Notes: generated by a model not told the origin, from the letters alone. A stretch of 64,000 nt of DNA from Burkholderia sp. D-99 (GCF_011605345.1 NZ_JAAOXM010000002.1:1-64000), one strand, 5' to 3'. Numbered from the stretch's first letter, positions 26,939 through 36,691 are shown. Program-made: numbers and translations.

Positions 26939-27142
26939 GGATTTCTCCTGTGGGAACGGGGCGCGGCAGCGTTCGCTGCGCGATCGGGATGCGCCGGCCG
27001 ATGCAAAAGCGTAACAGCCGCCGTGCGGCTTGCATCGTCGGCCGATCGGCCACTGGCCGGATGGCCATTTCGGCCGCTTCCTGACATTTTGCCGTCAAGA
27101 TGCCTTCCCGAACCGTCGGATTTTCTTCCTGTGGACCGCCCC

Positions 27143-29008
27143 ATGTCACGCCTGCTTGCGCCGCTTGCCGTTGCACCGTTCATCGCCGTCGCCGCCCTCG
27201 CCACCTTCTTCGCCCGGCCGGCCGCGGCCGCACCGCCGGTCAGCGCCGGCTGCGGCGGCGCAACCACGCCGATTGCCGACCTCCGCGGCACCGGCGGCGC
27301 GTCGCCGCTGGCCGGGCAAACGACCTCGATCGAGGCGGTCGTCACGGCGGCGTTCGGCGGCACCGAAGGCCTCGCCGGCTTCTTCGTCCAGCAGGCCGAC
27401 GCACAGCGACGGCACCGGCCGGGCGTCCCGGAAGGCGTGTTCGTGTATGCACCGAACGCGCGCGCGAAGGCCGGCGATCTCGTGCATCTCACGGGCCGCG
27501 TCGACGAGCGATACGGCCGGACGCAATTCACGCTGTCGGGTGGCGTGGCGGTCTGCGCACGCGGGCAGAAAATCACCCCCGCGACGCTCACGCTGCCGGT
27601 CGCCACGCTATCCGTGCTGGCCGCGCATGAAGGCATGCGCGTGCGCCTGCCGCAAACGCTGACGGTCAGCGATACCCACGAACTCGGTCGCTATGGCAGC
27701 GTCGTCCTCAGCAACGGCCGGCTGCGCATCCCGACCCACGTCGCACCGCCGGCCGAGGCCGCCGCGCTCGCAGCAGCCAACGCACGCAACCGCATCGTGC
27801 TCGACGACGGCTCGAACCGCACCGATCCCGCGACCGTGCGCTATCCGCCGCCGGCGCTGAGCGCCGCCAACACGCTGCGCGCGGGCTACACGGTACGCGG
27901 CGTCGAAGGCGTGCTCGAACTGCGCCACGGCGCGTGGCGGCTGCAACCGGTTGCCGGCGCGGTGCCGACGTTCGATGCCGCCGCGAACCCGCGTACCGAC
28001 GCGCCGGCCCGGCATCCCGATGCCGACGTGCGCATCGCGTCGTTCAACGTGTTCAACTATTTCAATGGTGACGGGAACGGCGGCGGATTCGATGCCCCGG
28101 CCAACCGCGGTGCGAAAACGCCCGCGGCATTCGCACGGCAGGAGGCGAAGATCGTCGCGGCGTTGCGCGCGCCGCGTGCCGACGTGATCGGGCTGATGGA
28201 AATCGCGAACAACGGCCACGGCGACGCGAGCGCCGTGCGGCGTCTCGCCGCGCAACTTGGCGAAGGCTGGCGCGCGGTCGATCCCGGCACCGCGCGGCTC
28301 GGCCGCGATGCGATCGCGGTCGCGCTGCTGTACGACAGCCGCACGGTCGAGCCGATCGGGCGCGCCACGACCGTCTCGCTCGGCGGCCGGCACCGACCGC
28401 CGCTCGCGCAGACATTCCGGCGCATCGGCGGCACGCGCGCGCTTACGGTCGCAGTCAATCACCTGAAGTCGAAGAACTGCCCGAACGCGACCGGCGCCGA
28501 TCGCGACCAGTCGGACGGCCAGGGCTGCTGGAATGCGGCGCGCACGCGGGCCGCCGCGCGCGTCGCCGACTGGCTTGCCACAACGCCGACAGGTGCCGCG
28601 GCCGACGGCGTACTGCTGATCGGCGACCTGAACAGCTATGCGAAGGAAGATCCGGTTCGCGCGCTCGAATCACGCGGCTACACGAACCTGGTTGCCCGCT
28701 TCGTCGGCGATGCTGCGTACAGCTACATATTTCGCGGCGAAGCGGGCAACCTCGACCACGCGCTCGCCACGCCGGCACTCGCCGCACGCGTGAAGGCCGT
28801 GCACGTCTGGCACATCAACGCCGACGAACCGGTCGCGCTACAACCTGTGCCCGATTACAAGACGTCCGCGCAACGGTCGTCCTATTACGCACCCGACGCA
28901 TTCCGTTCCTCGGACCATGATCCCGTCGTGATCGACGTCGCGCTTGGCGACGCCGGCACGTTCGCCGCCCCGGGCACGAACCCTGCTCGTCGACAAAGCG
29001 TCGACTAG
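27143..29008 (+). CDS. Secreted endonuclease/exonuclease/phosphatase-family nuclease (ExeM-like)
   Basis: A 621-residue protein with a Sec signal peptide (hydrophobic AVAPFIAVAALATFFARP, AxA site near residue 30). An OB-like domain follows (about 40-290). The EEP catalytic domain starts with VRIASFNVFNYFNGDGNG and contains LMEIANNGHG, AVNHLKSKNCP, LLIGDLNSYAKEDP and SSDHDPVVIDV. These supply the Asn, Glu, Asp and His residues of the EEP active site. This layout matches extracellular nucleases of the ExeM/NucH type. The ATG at 27143 was chosen because it directly precedes the signal peptide. Loss of the C-terminal anchor seen in some relatives suggests free secretion. Confidence 0.85.
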   Translation: MSRLLAPLAVAPFIAVAALATFFARPAAAAPPVSAGCGGATTPIADLRGTGGASPLAGQTTSIEAVVTAAFGGTEGLAGFFVQQADAQRRHRPGVPEGVFVYAPNARAKAGDLVHLTGRVDERYGRTQFTLSGGVAVCARGQKITPATLTLPVATLSVLAAHEGMRVRLPQTLTVSDTHELGRYGSVVLSNGRLRIPTHVAPPAEAAALAAANARNRIVLDDGSNRTDPATVRYPPPALSAANTLRAGYTVRGVEGVLELRHGAWRLQPVAGAVPTFDAAANPRTDAPARHPDADVRIASFNVFNYFNGDGNGGGFDAPANRGAKTPAAFARQEAKIVAALRAPRADVIGLMEIANNGHGDASAVRRLAAQLGEGWRAVDPGTARLGRDAIAVALLYDSRTVEPIGRATTVSLGGRHRPPLAQTFRRIGGTRALTVAVNHLKSKNCPNATGADRDQSDGQGCWNAARTRAAARVADWLATTPTGAAADGVLLIGDLNSYAKEDPVRALESRGYTNLVARFVGDAAYSYIFRGEAGNLDHALATPALAARVKAVHVWHINADEPVALQPVPDYKTSAQRSSYYAPDAFRSSDHDPVVIDVALGDAGTFAAPGTNPARRQSVD

Positions 29009-29293
29009 TGCATTTGCATCAGCACAAGGCCTGCAACGGCACTATTTACCTGATAGCCCCGACGACGCGATATTTACCGAACCTTCACCGCGTACCGCAG
29101 CCCGATACGCCGCTTCGCCCGGAATGCGAATATTTTTCAACCGCCGTGCCGCCCCGTGCGGCGGGGCTTCGCGGCGATCCTGGCGACGAATTGAAAATTT
29201 GTCTCGAAACTCAATTGGGCCAAGTGAATCACATTAGTTGCTGGGATTCGTCTTATCTCCAATTTGGCCTTGAATCGAAGGAGGATAAACACC

Positions 29294-29680
29294 ATGGCGC
29301 TCACCGACTCGATCGAACACAAGCTGGACCGCGGCCTGTCCGACATTCGTCGCACGGGCCGACGCGTGGGTCGCACGACGCGCTCCGCCGCCCGCGACCT
29401 GCATGCCGACGTCACCGACGATCTGCGCGGGCTGGTCGACGAACTGGAAGATCTGCTGAAAAACGACGGCGACGGCGATATCGCCGCGCTGCGCAAGCGC
29501 GTGCAATCCAGGCTCGATGAAGCGCGCGGCGTGCTCGACCATGCGTCGGGCAGCGCGGCCGCCCGGCTGCGCGATTCGGCCGAACGCGTGTCGCAGGTCG
29601 TGCAAGACAACCCGTGGCAAACCGCCGGCGTCGTTGCCGGCCTCGCGTTCGTCGCGGGCCTGCTCCTTGCCCGCCGTTGA
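29294..29680 (+). CDS. DUF883 (ElaB/YqjD-like) membrane protein
   Basis: A 128-residue protein with a long charged coiled-coil region (DDLRGLVDELEDLLK, RLRDSAERVSQVVQDNPW) and one C-terminal membrane helix (AGVVAGLAFVAGLLLARR), the pattern of ElaB/YqjD proteins, which associate with ribosomes at the inner membrane in stationary phase. The ATG at 29294 follows the strong site AAGGAGG. Its 285-bp upstream region is AT-rich and free of genes. It is 64 nt from the SYLF lipoprotein gene and likely cotranscribed with it. Confidence 0.87.
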   Translation: MALTDSIEHKLDRGLSDIRRTGRRVGRTTRSAARDLHADVTDDLRGLVDELEDLLKNDGDGDIAALRKRVQSRLDEARGVLDHASGSAAARLRDSAERVSQVVQDNPWQTAGVVAGLAFVAGLLLARR

Positions 29681-29744
29681 ACGGAGCCGGCCGCCCCGCC
29701 GCCCGCCCCGTCCGTCCTCAATCAGACAACGAAGGAGAAACGCC

Positions 29745-30329
29745 ATGCAGAAGACCTTTGCCATGAAAGCCGCCGCCGCCGTCCTGCTCGGCAGCCTCGC
29801 GCTCGCCGGCTGCACGACCACCCCGGACAAACCGGAAAACGCCGCGACCAGCGCGTCGAAGCGCCAGTCGATCGACGCCAGCGTCAACGCGACACTGTCG
29901 CGCCTCTATTCGACGGTGCCGGGTTCGCGTGAACTCGTCGCGAAATCGCGCGGCGTGCTCGTGTTCCCGAGCGTGCTGCAGGCCGGCTTCATCGTCGGCG
30001 GCCAGTCCGGCAACGGCGCGCTGCGCGTCGGCGGCAGCACGGTCGGCTACTACAACACGTCGTCGCTGTCGGTCGGCCTGCAGGCCGGCGCGCAGTCGAA
30101 GGCGATCGTGTTCCTGTTCATGACGCAGGATGCGCTCGACTCGTTCCGCAAGTCCGAAGGGTGGGCCGCGGGCGCCGACGCATCGGTCGCGGTCGTGAAG
30201 GTCGGCGCGAACGGCGCGGTCGATACGACCACGGCCACCGCACCGGTCGAAGTGCTGGTCCTGACCAACGCCGGCCTGATGGGCGACCTGTCGGTGAACG
30301 GCACGAAGGTCACGAAGCTCAACATCTGA
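29745..30329 (+). CDS. SYLF-domain (Ysc84-like) lipoprotein
   Basis: A 194-residue lipoprotein. The signal peptide ends in the lipobox LAGC at about residue 22, followed by a threonine/proline-rich linker. The rest is the SYLF lipid-binding domain with GVLVFPSVLQAGFIVGGQSG, YYNTSSLSVGLQAGAQ and ALDSFRKSEGW. Such proteins are common stress-associated envelope proteins in Burkholderia. It follows the DUF883 gene with a GAAGGAG site and is followed by a perfect terminator hairpin. Confidence 0.9.
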   Translation: MQKTFAMKAAAAVLLGSLALAGCTTTPDKPENAATSASKRQSIDASVNATLSRLYSTVPGSRELVAKSRGVLVFPSVLQAGFIVGGQSGNGALRVGGSTVGYYNTSSLSVGLQAGAQSKAIVFLFMTQDALDSFRKSEGWAAGADASVAVVKVGANGAVDTTTATAPVEVLVLTNAGLMGDLSVNGTKVTKLNI

Positions 30330-30371
30330 CGATGCGGCACGCGGCGTTGCGCCGCGTTTGCTTCCCGGCAG

Positions 30372-30397
30372 CGCCGCGGCCCCGGCCGCGGCGTTTT
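30372..30397 (+). terminator. Intrinsic terminator after the SYLF gene
   Basis: A 10-bp perfect stem, CGCCGCGGCC at 30372-30381 and its complement at 30384-30393, closed by a 2-nt loop, is followed by TTTT. It lies 43 nt after the stop of the SYLF lipoprotein and separates that operon from the permease gene at 30572. Confidence 0.85.
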
Positions 30398-30571
30398 CGC
30401 ATGTGCCGCACGCAGCGGCTATGATGGCGGCACCTTTGCGGGCATACTCCGGTTCGGGTTGCCCGGCGGATGGCCGCCCCGCGGCGCGTTGCGCCGCGAA
30501 CCCGTGACGATCGCGAACCGATCCCGCACGGGGCAACGAGATTCAATCAAACCACGCATCAATCTGCGCGA

Positions 30572-31633
30572 ATGTCATCCATGGATAGCGGACACGACCA
30601 CCAAAAATTCTTCTATTTCCTGCTGGCCGCGGTCACCGTCGGACTCTGCTGGATCCTCGCGCCGTTTTCCGGCGCCGTGTTCTGGGGCACCATACTCGCG
30701 ATCCTCTTCCAGCCCGTGCAGCGCTGGCTCGCCGCACGCTTCGGCAAGCGGCGCAACCTGGCCGCGCTCCTGACGCTGTCGCTGATCGTCCTGATCGTGA
30801 TCCTCCCGCTCGTGTTCGTCGCCGCGACGCTCGTGCAGGAAATCGCGTACGTGTACCAGGAAATCAAGACCGCGCAGCCGAACTATTCGCAATACTTCCA
30901 GGACATCATCCACGCGCTGCCGTCGTCGCTCCAGCACCTGCTGCAGAAATACGGGCTGAGCAACCTCCCGGGCATCCAGAAGAAACTGACCGATGGCGCC
31001 GCGCAGATCAGCCAGCTCGCCGCATCCCAGGCGCTCAGCATCGGCCAGAACACGTTCCAGTTCGTCGTGAGCTTCGGCGTGATGCTGTACATGGTGTTCT
31101 TCCTGCTGCGCGACGGTGGCGAGATCGGCCGCCGCGTGCGCCGCGCGCTGCCGCTCGACGACGAGCACAAGAACCTGCTGCTGGCCAAGTTCACGACGGT
31201 CGTGCGCGCGACGGTGAAGGGCAACATCGCGGTCGCGCTCGTGCAGGGCGCGCTCGGCGGGCTGATCTTCTGGATCCTCGGGATCGAAGGCGTCGTGCTG
31301 TGGGGCGCGCTGATGGCGTTCCTGTCGCTGCTGCCCGCGATCGGCGCGAGCCTCGTGTGGGTGCCGGCCGCGCTCTACCTCCTGATGATCGGCGCGGTGT
31401 GGAAATGCGTGATCCTTGTTGCGTTCTGCGTGGGCGTGATCGGCCTCGTCGACAACCTGCTGCGCCCGATCCTCGTCGGCAAGGACACGAAGATGCCCGA
31501 CTGGGTCGTGCTGATCTCGACGCTCGGCGGGATGGCGCTGTTCGGCATCACCGGCTTCGTGATCGGGCCGCTCGTCGCCGCACTGTTCATGGCGAGCTGG
31601 GACATCTACGCACGGTCCGAACAGGGCGAATGA
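30572..31633 (+). CDS. AI-2E family transporter (PerM-like)
   Basis: A 353-residue inner-membrane protein of the PF01594 superfamily. It has two N-terminal helices, a periplasmic segment, two more helix pairs and C-terminal helices. Family motifs visible are LPLVFVAATLVQE, MVFFLLRDGGEIGRR, LPAIGASLVWVPAALYL and LVDNLLRPILVGK. Substrates in this family are mixed and often unknown, and include ions. The ATG at 30572 and another at 30581 are both possible; neither has a strong ribosome-binding site. It converges with the hypothetical gene ending at 31677. Confidence 0.86.
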   Translation: MSSMDSGHDHQKFFYFLLAAVTVGLCWILAPFSGAVFWGTILAILFQPVQRWLAARFGKRRNLAALLTLSLIVLIVILPLVFVAATLVQEIAYVYQEIKTAQPNYSQYFQDIIHALPSSLQHLLQKYGLSNLPGIQKKLTDGAAQISQLAASQALSIGQNTFQFVVSFGVMLYMVFFLLRDGGEIGRRVRRALPLDDEHKNLLLAKFTTVVRATVKGNIAVALVQGALGGLIFWILGIEGVVLWGALMAFLSLLPAIGASLVWVPAALYLLMIGAVWKCVILVAFCVGVIGLVDNLLRPILVGKDTKMPDWVVLISTLGGMALFGITGFVIGPLVAALFMASWDIYARSEQGE

Positions 31634-31676
31634 CACGTCACGTGGCCCCGTGCCACGCACCTGCGGACATTCGCCG

Positions 31677-32192
31677 TCACGGATGACGAATGTGGATCAC
31701 GACGGGCGCCGCGGCGCCCGTCGCGTCATCTGCCGCCAGCATCATCACGCCGCCATGCGGACCCACGCGATACGGGCGGCCCGATACCAGCGGCACGCTT
31801 CGATCGTCGTGCGCATCGCGCCACGTTGCGCGCACACCCGAAGCGGCATCCGGCGCGAGCGGCGCGCCGTCAGGCCCGACCAGCGCCACATGGGCGCCCG
31901 GCAAACGCCGGCCATGTGCATCGAAGCGCAGCGTTGCCGCCGCCCCGCCGCTCGCCACCTCGAGCCCTTCGACCACCACGCCCGGCCGCGCGTCGAGCGT
32001 CACGTCGTAGAGATCGACGAGCGCGCCGCTGAACCGCACGACACCGCCCGGCACGGCATGCCCGGCCGCCACCGCATTCGACATCGCGAATGCCACGCCA
32101 AGCACGATCGCCATCCTCCGCACGGCACCGGCGCGCCGCACCGTTCGATTGCGCATCGCTGCCGATGCCGCCCGCTTCGGGTCGTCTCGCAT
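31677..32192 (-). CDS. Secreted hypothetical protein
   Basis: A 171-residue protein that I do not recognise. A twin-Arg-free signal-like segment (MAIVLGVAFAMSNAVAAG) follows a basic N-terminus. The mature chain opens with HAVPGGVVRFSGALVD, a pattern like the first strand of fimbrial-type beta domains, and is otherwise beta- and glycine-rich with no catalytic motif and no cysteine. The ATG at 32192 follows GAGGAGGG; a GTG two codons earlier is also open. A strong terminator lies 28 nt upstream, so its own promoter is hard to place. Confidence 0.65.
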   Translation of the reverse strand: MRDDPKRAASAAMRNRTVRRAGAVRRMAIVLGVAFAMSNAVAAGHAVPGGVVRFSGALVDLYDVTLDARPGVVVEGLEVASGGAAATLRFDAHGRRLPGAHVALVGPDGAPLAPDAASGVRATWRDAHDDRSVPLVSGRPYRVGPHGGVMMLAADDATGAAAPVVIHIRHP

Positions 32193-32219
32193 GCTCACCC
32201 TCCTCTTCCGTGTAACCAG

Positions 32220-32254
32220 AAAAAAAGGCGGCGTGACGCGTCGGTCACGCCGCC
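32220..32254 (-). terminator. Intrinsic terminator for the leftward reductase gene
   Basis: On the minus strand an 11-bp perfect stem, GGCGGCGTGAC (arms at 32227-32237 and 32244-32254, 6-nt loop), is followed by seven T residues. It is 147 nt downstream of the reductase stop and just upstream of the secreted hypothetical gene. It therefore either ends the first transcript or attenuates expression into the second gene. Confidence 0.88.
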
Positions 32255-32400
32255 TGTCTGCTGGTAGTCACTTTAGGGAGAGACGCCCGGACAATATATG
32301 AGACAAGTCCGAAACTAAGGCCCGGTTGATCGGACGCACCGCGTTCGACTCTCGCTCGCGGCAGCGTACGAACGCCTTCGCACGCTGTGCCGCGGGCCGG

Positions 32401-33417
32401 TCACGCGTCCGGATCGACGCGCAGCACGAGCTTGCCGCGATGGTCGCCGTCGAACAGGCGATTCAGCACGTCGGGCGCGTTTTCGAGACCGTCGGCGACC
32501 GTCTCCTCGGCCTTGAGCCGGCCGTCGCGCAGCCAGCCCGAGAGCGTCTGCACGGCTTCGCGGCTCTTGCGATAGTCGAGGATCAGGAAGCCGCGCATCG
32601 TCAGCCGCTTCGAGATCAGCACGCCGACGTCGTCCGCCGCGCGCCCGCTGTTGTAATTCGAGATCACGCCGCACAGCGCGACGCGCCCGCCGATCACCAT
32701 CCGCGACAGTACCGCGCGCATCACCTCGCCGCCGACGTTCTCGAAGTTCACGTGCACGCCGTCCGGCGTCGCGGCCTTCAGCTGCTGACGAAAATCGTCG
32801 GCCTTGTAGTCGACGGCCACGTCGAAGCCGAGCGTCTCGGTCAGGTAGCGGCACTTGTCCGCGCCGCCTGCGATGCCGACCACACGCGCACCGTGGATCT
32901 TGCCGATCTGCCCGGCAATCGAGCCGACCGAGCCGGCCGCCGCCGATACCACGAGCGTCTCGCCCGGCTGCACCGGCGCAATGTCGGTCAGCCCGTAGTA
33001 CGCGGTCAGCCCGCTCATCCCGCACGCGCCGAGCAGCGTCGGCAGCGGCAGGCCCGACTGCGCGGGCAGCTTCACGAGCTGCGCGGCCTGGTCGGCCGGC
33101 ACGACCGCATAATCCTGCCAGCCGACGAGCCCCTGCACGAGATCGCCTTCCGCGAAACCCGCGTTGCGCGATGCCACCACGCGGCCGATGCCGAGCGCGC
33201 GCATCACCTCGCCGATCGCAACGGGCGGCAGGTACTGCGGCACGTCGCTCATCCATACGCGGTTGGTCGGGTCCATCGACAGGTACAGCACGCGCACGAG
33301 CACCTCGCCGTCCGCGAGCGCCGGCACGGGCGCTTCGACGAGCGAGAAATATTCGCGGCCGACCCGCCCTTCCGGGCGCGTCTTCAGCAGCAGTTGGCGG
33401 TTCACGGGTGTGGACAC
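32401..33417 (-). CDS. Zinc-independent NADP-dependent MDR reductase (CurA-like)
   Basis: A 338-residue oxidoreductase of the medium-chain superfamily, leukotriene B4 dehydrogenase/CurA branch, which reduces activated double bonds. The NADP-binding motif is AAAGSVGSIAGQ (about 149-160), with GIAGGADKCRYL next. FENVGGE and NYN are also family features. The zinc ligands of alcohol dehydrogenases are absent. The start is a GTG at 33417 with an AGGAG site five bases upstream. It is 37 nt from the SDR gene, so the two are probably cotranscribed. Confidence 0.9.
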   Translation of the reverse strand: MSTPVNRQLLLKTRPEGRVGREYFSLVEAPVPALADGEVLVRVLYLSMDPTNRVWMSDVPQYLPPVAIGEVMRALGIGRVVASRNAGFAEGDLVQGLVGWQDYAVVPADQAAQLVKLPAQSGLPLPTLLGACGMSGLTAYYGLTDIAPVQPGETLVVSAAAGSVGSIAGQIGKIHGARVVGIAGGADKCRYLTETLGFDVAVDYKADDFRQQLKAATPDGVHVNFENVGGEVMRAVLSRMVIGGRVALCGVISNYNSGRAADDVGVLISKRLTMRGFLILDYRKSREAVQTLSGWLRDGRLKAEETVADGLENAPDVLNRLFDGDHRGKLVLRVDPDA

Positions 33418-33454
33418 GATGTTCTCCTCCGGTCGTTGTAGTTCGGGATGCGCG

Positions 33455-34243
33455 TCAGACCGCGCACATGCCGCCGTCGATCACGAGTTCGGCGGCCGTC
33501 ACGAAGCGGCTCTCGTCGGATGCGAGATACACGGCCGCATGCGCGACGTCGTCCGGCTCGCCGAGCCGGCGCAGTGGAATGCCGCGCGCCAGCTTGCGTG
33601 TCGCGTCGCGTTCGCCGAGCGTCTGGAACAGCGGCTCGACGATCCCCGTGCGGATGAACGCCGGGTGAATCGAGTTGCAGCGCACGTCGAGCTCGCGGCG
33701 TGCGCAGTCGATCGCGACCGACTTCGTCAGCGACGCGACTGCCGCCTTCGACGCGTTGTACGCGGTGAAATCCGGCTCGACCTTGAACGCGGCGACCGAC
33801 GAGATGTTGATGATCGATGCGGGATGGCTTTCGGCCAGGTACGACAGCGCATGCTTGCAGCCGAGCACGATACTCTCGACGTTGATCGCCATCACGCGCC
33901 GCCATTCGTCCAGCTCGATTTGCGCGGGCGAGCCGATCGAGCCGACGCCCGCGTTGTTGACGAGCACCGACAGCCCGCCCATCGCATCGACCGCCTGCGC
34001 GAGCAGCGCCTGCCAGCGCGCTTCGTCGCGCACGTCCTGCGTCGCGGCGAACGCGACCGGCGTCGCGTGGCCTGCGTTGAGTTCCTGCGCGAACGCGTCG
34101 AGCACCGTCGCGTCGGCGATGTCGGTCACGAACACGCGCGCGCCCTGCTCGACCATCCGGCGCGCGATCGCGCGGCCGAGGCCGCCCGCGGCGCCCGTGA
34201 TGTATGCGCACTTGCCGGCAAGGCGCGAAGAAACGACTGTCAT
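33455..34243 (-). CDS. Short-chain dehydrogenase/reductase (SDR)
   Basis: A 262-residue classical SDR. The cofactor motif [10 protein letters not shown] lies at about 16-25, the structural NNAG motif is present as LVNNAGVG, and the catalytic Ser-Tyr-Lys set is seen in [10 protein letters not shown] and YNASKAAV. Phe/Asp residues after the second strand (VFVTDIAD) suggest NAD preference. It precedes the MDR reductase gene on the same strand, so the pair may act on related carbonyl or enone compounds. An AAGGAG site supports the ATG at 34243. Confidence 0.9.
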   Translation of the reverse strand: MTVVSSRLAGKCAYITGAAGGLGRAIARRMVEQGARVFVTDIADATVLDAFAQELNAGHATPVAFAATQDVRDEARWQALLAQAVDAMGGLSVLVNNAGVGSIGSPAQIELDEWRRVMAINVESIVLGCKHALSYLAESHPASIINISSVAAFKVEPDFTAYNASKAAVASLTKSVAIDCARRELDVRCNSIHPAFIRTGIVEPLFQTLGERDATRKLARGIPLRRLGEPDDVAHAAVYLASDESRFVTAAELVIDGGMCAV

Positions 34244-34702
34244 GTGACCTGCTCCTTTCATGAATCGTCATCGCGGAACGCTGCCGCGACGGGTGTTCCG
34301 TGCCGGTTCCCGCCAGCGCGGGCCGGTTGACCGCGCCTCGACATCACGCGGTACCGCACGGTTTCCGCGAGTATATCGAGATGAGCGTGACACGCGCCGG
34401 ACAGCCCCGGGCAGCCTGCCCCCGTTGAACGACAGCCAGCGTACGCGAATGCCGCCGATCGATGAAATGAATAATCGTTATGCCCGGTCATAGACCTTGT
34501 TCATGACCTTCGCGTACCAGCACGCATGCGCAAGCCGGCGCCGCCGGTCACGTCGACCAGCCGGTTCGTTGAATCGCGAAATGAAGAGGGCCGGGTTCCG
34601 CGCAGGCGAGGAGGCAATCGGGAAGCTGGACAGTGTGGAATCGCGCAACCGCCGGGAGGATGCGGCAAGAAAGCGGCGCCGGGGCACCGCGACCGGCTAC
34701 CG
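34244..34702. other. 459-bp stretch with no recognised gene
   Basis: This lies between the SDR start and the PAP2 phosphatase stop. Several short open frames occur on both strands, but none has a ribosome-binding site or a family match. The left half probably contains the promoter of the SDR-reductase operon. The pair of GGTTCC/CGGGCC-type sequences near 34305-34335 forms weak hairpins only. No terminator with a T-tract is present for the PAP2 gene. Confidence 0.5.
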
Positions 34703-35293
34703 TCAGAACCCGTCGCCCGACGGCGCGCGCACGAACGCGCAGAGTTGCGGCGAATGCGTGTCGATCATCTGCTGGAACGGCGCACGGTGCCCGTACGCGA
34801 TGCCCGACACGAGCAGCAGGCAGACGGCCGCGACGCGCGGCGAGAATGCGCGCTGCCGCGCGCCGTCGTAGCCGCGCAGGAACACCAGCGCGACCAGCGC
34901 ACCGAGCATCCAGCCGACGATCACTTCCGGAACGGTGTGCGAATGATCGAACACGCGCGCGACGGCCGTGACCGCGCCGATGGCCAGCCCGGCCGCGATG
35001 CCGGGCATCTTGCCCGACCGGAACGCCTGCCAGAGCATCGACAGCGCGACGGTCCACACGGACGTCGACAGCATCGTATGGCCGCTGATCACGCGGAAAT
35101 CGAATTGCGGAAGCTCGATGCCGCACCCGGCATAGAGGATCTTCGTTGCGCCGACGACGCCCATGCCGGCGGCGAGCAGCACGCCCCAGCGCGCGGCGAG
35201 GCGCCAGTCGGTCAGCGCGAACCACGCCGCGCACGTCAGCGCGATCGGCAAGGTCAGCGCGGCATCGCCGATGTTGCTGATTTCACTCCACAT
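34703..35293 (-). CDS. PAP2-superfamily membrane phosphatase
   Basis: A 196-residue polytopic protein. The PAP2 motifs are partly conserved: SGHTM in the second, and ARVFDHSHTVPEVIVG as the third, with the catalytic histidines of both present. The first K-x6-RP motif is not evident, so activity is uncertain. Members act on lipid phosphates or undecaprenyl pyrophosphate in the envelope. It starts at an ATG at 35293 and stands alone, 82 nt from the end of the NRAMP gene. Confidence 0.83.
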   Translation of the reverse strand: MWSEISNIGDAALTLPIALTCAAWFALTDWRLAARWGVLLAAGMGVVGATKILYAGCGIELPQFDFRVISGHTMLSTSVWTVALSMLWQAFRSGKMPGIAAGLAIGAVTAVARVFDHSHTVPEVIVGWMLGALVALVFLRGYDGARQRAFSPRVAAVCLLLVSGIAYGHRAPFQQMIDTHSPQLCAFVRAPSGDGF

Positions 35294-35374
35294 AACGGAC
35301 TTCGGACGACGATCGAAAGGCCGCAGTTTACCGCATGCGCGCCGCGCGACTGTGTCAGCCTGTGACAGGCTGTA

Positions 35375-36691
35375 TCAGCCCGCGACACCGGTAATCAGCA
35401 ACAGGTTCGTGCCGGTAATGACGACGAACAGCGCCCACGCGGCGGCCTGCATCCCGCGCCCGATCGTGTGCTCGCCCATCGTGTTGCGATCGCTGACCGA
35501 GCGGATCAGCGGCCACATCGCGAACGGCAGTTGCAGGCTCAGCAGCACCTGGCTCCATACGAGCAGCTGCCCGACCGAGCCGTCGCCAAGCCACAGCACG
35601 CCGATCAGCGCCGGCACGAGCGCGAGCCCGCGCGTGATCAGCCGGCGCTGGTAGCACGGAATCTTCGTATGCAGGAAGCCGTCCATGATCACCTGGCCGG
35701 CGATCGTGCCGGTCAGCGTCGAGCTCTGCCCCGACGCGAGCAGTGCGATGCCGAACAGCAGCGCGGCCGCGCCGCCCGCGATCGGCGTAATCAGCTTGTA
35801 GGCCTGCTCGATGTCGGTCACGTTGTGCTGGCCCGTCGCATGGAACGCCGCGCCCGCGACGACCAGGATCGCCGCGTTGACGAGCATCGCGACGAACAGC
35901 GACACGAAGGTATCGATGCGCACCAGCGCGAGCGTGTCGCGGATCATCCCGCGCGCACCGCCGACCACGCGCCGCGTCTGCACCACCGACGAATGCAGGT
36001 ACAGGTTGTGCGGCATGATCGTCGCGCCGACGATGCCGAGCGCGAGCACGATCGCGTCCTTGCGGTCGTGGCCCGGATCGCCCGGCACCAGCCCGCCGAC
36101 CACCGCGTGCCAGTCGGGCGGCGTGATCGCGACCTGCGCGACGAAGCAGAACGCCATCGTCGCGATCAGCGCGAGCACGATCGCCTCGATCTGCCGGAAC
36201 CCTTTGCCCTGCAGGCCGAGCACGATCACCGTATCGAGCGCGGTCAGCACGATCCCCCACGCGAGCGGCACGCCGAGCAGCAGCTTGAACGCGAGCGCGC
36301 AGCCGAGGACTTCCGCGATGTCGCACGCGATGATCGATACTTCGGCGGTCACCCACTGCACGATGCGGCCGAACCGGCCGTAGCGGTCGTAGCTGGCCTG
36401 CGCGAGATCCCTGCCCGCCACGAGGCCGAGCCGCGCCGCGAGCATCTGCAGGAAGATCGCCGCGAGGCTCGAGAACGCGACGACCCACAGCAGCGAATAG
36501 CCGAACTGCGAGCCGGCCTGGATGTCGGTCGCCCAGTTGCCGGGATCCATGTAGCCGATCGCGACCAGCAGGCCAGGGCCGAAGAAGCGCTTGAGCTTCT
36601 GCCAGCGCGGCGCGCCGGCATCGATCGTGATGCTGCCCTTTACTTCCGACGGGCAGAAAGGGGCGGTGGCGGTTGTGGGGAGGAAGGGCAT
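35375..36691 (-). CDS. mntH: NRAMP-family divalent metal/proton symporter (MntH-like)
   Basis: A 438-residue inner-membrane importer of manganese or iron. The first-helix metal motif is DPGNWATD (preceded by LLVAIGYM), and the helix 6 motif is GATIMPHNLYLHSS, both with the conserved residues. About eleven helices can be counted. The ATG at 36691 gives a normal cytoplasmic head; upstream frame to 36775 is doubtful. A 17-bp palindrome (CAGCCTGTGACAGGCTG, 35356-35372) lies just after the stop. No regulator gene of the MntR type is adjacent. Confidence 0.91.
   Translation of the reverse strand: MPFLPTTATAPFCPSEVKGSITIDAGAPRWQKLKRFFGPGLLVAIGYMDPGNWATDIQAGSQFGYSLLWVVAFSSLAAIFLQMLAARLGLVAGRDLAQASYDRYGRFGRIVQWVTAEVSIIACDIAEVLGCALAFKLLLGVPLAWGIVLTALDTVIVLGLQGKGFRQIEAIVLALIATMAFCFVAQVAITPPDWHAVVGGLVPGDPGHDRKDAIVLALGIVGATIMPHNLYLHSSVVQTRRVVGGARGMIRDTLALVRIDTFVSLFVAMLVNAAILVVAGAAFHATGQHNVTDIEQAYKLITPIAGGAAALLFGIALLASGQSSTLTGTIAGQVIMDGFLHTKIPCYQRRLITRGLALVPALIGVLWLGDGSVGQLLVWSQVLLSLQLPFAMWPLIRSVSDRNTMGEHTIGRGMQAAAWALFVVITGTNLLLITGVAG

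Noticed and set aside
34497..34871. Arg-rich ORF beside the PAP2 gene
   Set aside because: It is a shadow of noncoding and antisense sequence, with no family match or ribosome-binding site.
35356..35372. 17-bp palindrome after the NRAMP gene as a terminator
   Set aside because: The loop would be one base and no T-tract follows; it may be a binding site but nothing supports that.
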